Of a stretch of 64,000 nt of DNA, positions 62,512-64,000 are shown piece by piece. The stretch covers positions 48,017,724-48,081,723 of the forward strand of contig OX637287.1 in NCBI GenBank assembly GCA_951799445.1, given 5' to 3'. A model generated the notes under the pieces. It had not been told where the DNA came from. It worked only from the letters and a program-made list of their open reading frames with translations, and searched no databases. The first letter of the stretch is position 1. Each line of letters begins with the position of its first letter. This DNA is from Pseudisothecium myosuroides (Eukaryota > Streptophyta > Bryopsida > Hypnales > Lembophyllaceae). Both the position numbers and the translations under genes were made by a program.

Positions 62512-62748
62512 TTAATCCTTAAAGGACAAAGGGGTAACCCTCGAAATCATCCTTTTGCATTACGGCTTGTGAATCATTGGCTTAAAAAAAATGCAAAAGT
62601 GCTCATTGGAAGTCAAGCTACTGTTAGTAGAAGATCTTCCCTTTTTACAACAAATTCCGAGGATGAATAGTTGCATTTTTGTCCTACACAGTTTGATTCC
62701 CTCTCATCCATCGGCCATATAATGGTTGCGTCGACGTTTAAGGGTTAA
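62512..62748 (+). mobile_element. Short TTAA-flanked element, copy S2
   Basis: TTAATCCTTAAAGGAC at the left and TTTAAGGGTTAA at the right give TTAA flanks and near-perfect CCCTTAAA-type inverted ends. The body is collinear with S1 (AAATCATCCTTTTG, AAAAGTGCTCATTGGAAGTCAA, GATGAATAGTTG). 237 bp, non-coding. Confidence 0.72.
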
Positions 62749-63017
62749 TATTGAAATCCTACACTCCTACAGGGAAAAGTTGTAAATAAAGCCAGAAAAT
62801 AGTGTGAGGTCATTAGGACCTTACAATGTTGCCGCTTCAAAGTTGCAAGCTCTACTAGCAAGTTAAAACCATATTAAAGATCTAAATGTGTTTCGATTCA
62901 GTAGCTAGACTTGTTGATGAAAACCCTAAAACTCAAAACAGACATAGACTAACTCGCACAAACTAAGACCCCATACTTCCAATTATTCTTCCAATTTCTA
63001 GCAAAAATCTATTGATT
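62749..63017. other. Short spacer, nothing identified
   Basis: AT-rich sequence between two mobile elements, without a repeat or open frame that I can identify. Confidence 0.5.
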
Positions 63018-63275
63018 CACTACACTAAATAGTGAAATTAGGTTGTCTCACTCTAATTTCTTGACATTCTACACTATATAACTATGTTCAATTACCATAG
63101 AAGGATGCAATAATGAAGGAACCATGTGTGTTGCATGGGTTGGTGCATTGGTTTATAGCTTGGATTCAGAAAATGGCATGTGTCTCCATTTGGACAAGCA
63201 GTGAGTCGTGAGGTGACTTCTTTGACGAAGGCAACCTATTTAATTGTCAAGGCAATCCAATTCCACTATTTAGTA
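63018..63275 (+). mobile_element. MITE with CACTACAC-type ends, copy A of an inverted pair
   Basis: The left end CACTACACTAAATAGTGAAA and the right end around AATTCCACTATTTAGTAT match the ends of the element at 50020-50290. The interior (ATGTGTCTCCATTTGGACAA, GTGAGTCGTGAGGTGA) is the reverse complement of that in the adjoining copy B. Confidence 0.75.
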
Positions 63276-63530
63276 TACACAAAATAGTGAAATTAGGTTG
63301 CCTTACCAATTAGGTTGCCTTACCTCAAATAAATCACCTCAAGACTCAATGCTTGTCCATATGGAGGCGCATGCAATTCTCTAAAACGGGCCTTGAACTA
63401 GTGCACTAATCTATACCATACACATGGCTTTGGATTGAATGCATCATTGTACAATAGCAATGAATATTTATATAGTATGGATTGTTGAGAAATTGACTAT
63501 TGGGGCAACTTAATTTCACTATTTGTGTAG
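63276..63530 (-). mobile_element. MITE with CACTACAC-type ends, copy B of an inverted pair
   Basis: Starts ACACAAAATAGTGAAATTAG directly after copy A and ends TTTCACTATTTGTGTAG. The interior read on the minus strand (TCCATATGGACAAGC, GAGTCTTGAGGTGATT) aligns with copy A, so the two stand head to head. Confidence 0.75.
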
Positions 63531-63586
63531 AAGAAAAGGAAATTTTGGATGAAATCGCCAAAAACATCTCCAAGTTATACTCAATT

Positions 63587-64000
63587 TTATCCCTTAAAGG
63601 ACCGGCATGCAATTTTTGGTTGTATAGAAATTTTGGGCAGGTATGTGTGACTAGATATTTCCATATTTTAAGCTGAAATTTTAATGGAAGGTGGGCGCAA
63701 GGAATATCTTTCATATGCACTAAATTTCATGGTATTTGGAAATAGGAGTCAAAAGTTATGACCAAATATGTTACTTTTTTTTGTTACTGGGCAGTCCGGG
63801 CAGATTTTAAAAAATCACTTTTTTCAAAAATAAAAATTTGAAATTGGTTTCCTAGAGTTATATATACATGGAAAGCTTTGAATCATTCCATTTCGACCAA
63901 TGAGTCAAAAGTTATGAGTTTTTTTAGTTTGCGGGCAGTTATGGATTCTCCACTCTAAAATAAACTTTGAAGTTGTTTATTTAACTCAATTTTTAATATT
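63587..64000 (+). mobile_element. Long TTAA-type element, copy L3, cut by the window edge
   Basis: Starts TTATCCCTTAAAGGACC (one change from TTAA). It then follows L2 closely: TTTTGGGCAGGTATGTGTGA, AGGAATATCTTTCA, CTAAATTTCATG.TATTTGGAAATA, ATGAGTCAAAAGTTAT and AAATAAACTTTGAAGT. The right end lies outside the window. Confidence 0.7.

Overview
This is nuclear DNA of a land plant. Genes are split by short GT-AG introns in AT-rich sequence, and they include a ubiquitin-eS31 fusion, a plant-type secretory phospholipase A2, a TIR-NB-ARC-LRR resistance-type gene, Ty3/gypsy retrotransposon remains and many short inverted-repeat elements. The style of the TIR-NB-ARC gene (kinase-2 ending in DNV, many small exons) suggests a non-seed plant, most likely a moss. 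That placement is an inference, not something the sequence proves.

Layout. (1) About 2.4-12.0 kb, + strand: the 3' part of an RME-8/GRV2 (DNAJC13)-type endosomal protein, with IWN-type repeats, a GAF-like linker region and a 2.9 kb uninterrupted last exon. I see no J domain at the place where the family normally has it. (2) 14.6-16.6 kb: a four-exon secretory phospholipase A2. (3) 17.2-18.5 kb: two elements with TTAA-flanked termini. (4) 19.0-19.65 kb: the ubiquitin-ribosomal protein eS31 gene. (5) 21.6-22.0 kb: a doubtful two-exon small gene. (6) 22.6-33.9 kb: a 17-exon gene for a coiled-coil protein of about 1,780 residues, family unknown; I could trace an unbroken reading frame across all 17 exons. 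(7) 33.9-41.1 kb: repeats, including a second long TTAA element, degenerate duplicated blocks and two fold-back elements. (8) 42.4-47.4 kb: a TIR-NB-ARC-LRR gene, probably a pseudogene (in-frame TAG in the LRR part and an unresolved splice phase). (9) 49.6-51.9 kb: a second, broken copy of the 3' end of the coiled-coil gene plus its downstream flank, later hit by a small transposon. (10) 51.9-57.4 kb: AT-rich intergenic DNA with a CACTA-type fold-back. (11) 57.4-61.9 kb: a Ty3/gypsy LTR element without gag and without the integrase core, carrying a 96-bp tandem expansion inside reverse transcriptase. (12) 61.9-64 kb: more short elements, including an inverted pair and a third long TTAA element cut by the window edge.

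The genes look like ordinary independent plant loci (endosomal trafficking, lipid hydrolysis, translation, a structural coiled-coil protein, immunity); nothing indicates a shared pathway. The most interesting points are the apparently J-less RME-8-like protein and the long/short families of TTAA-flanked inverted-repeat elements whose ends resemble piggyBac-type termini. Exon boundaries were derived by hand from AG/GT signals and phase matching and need transcript support.
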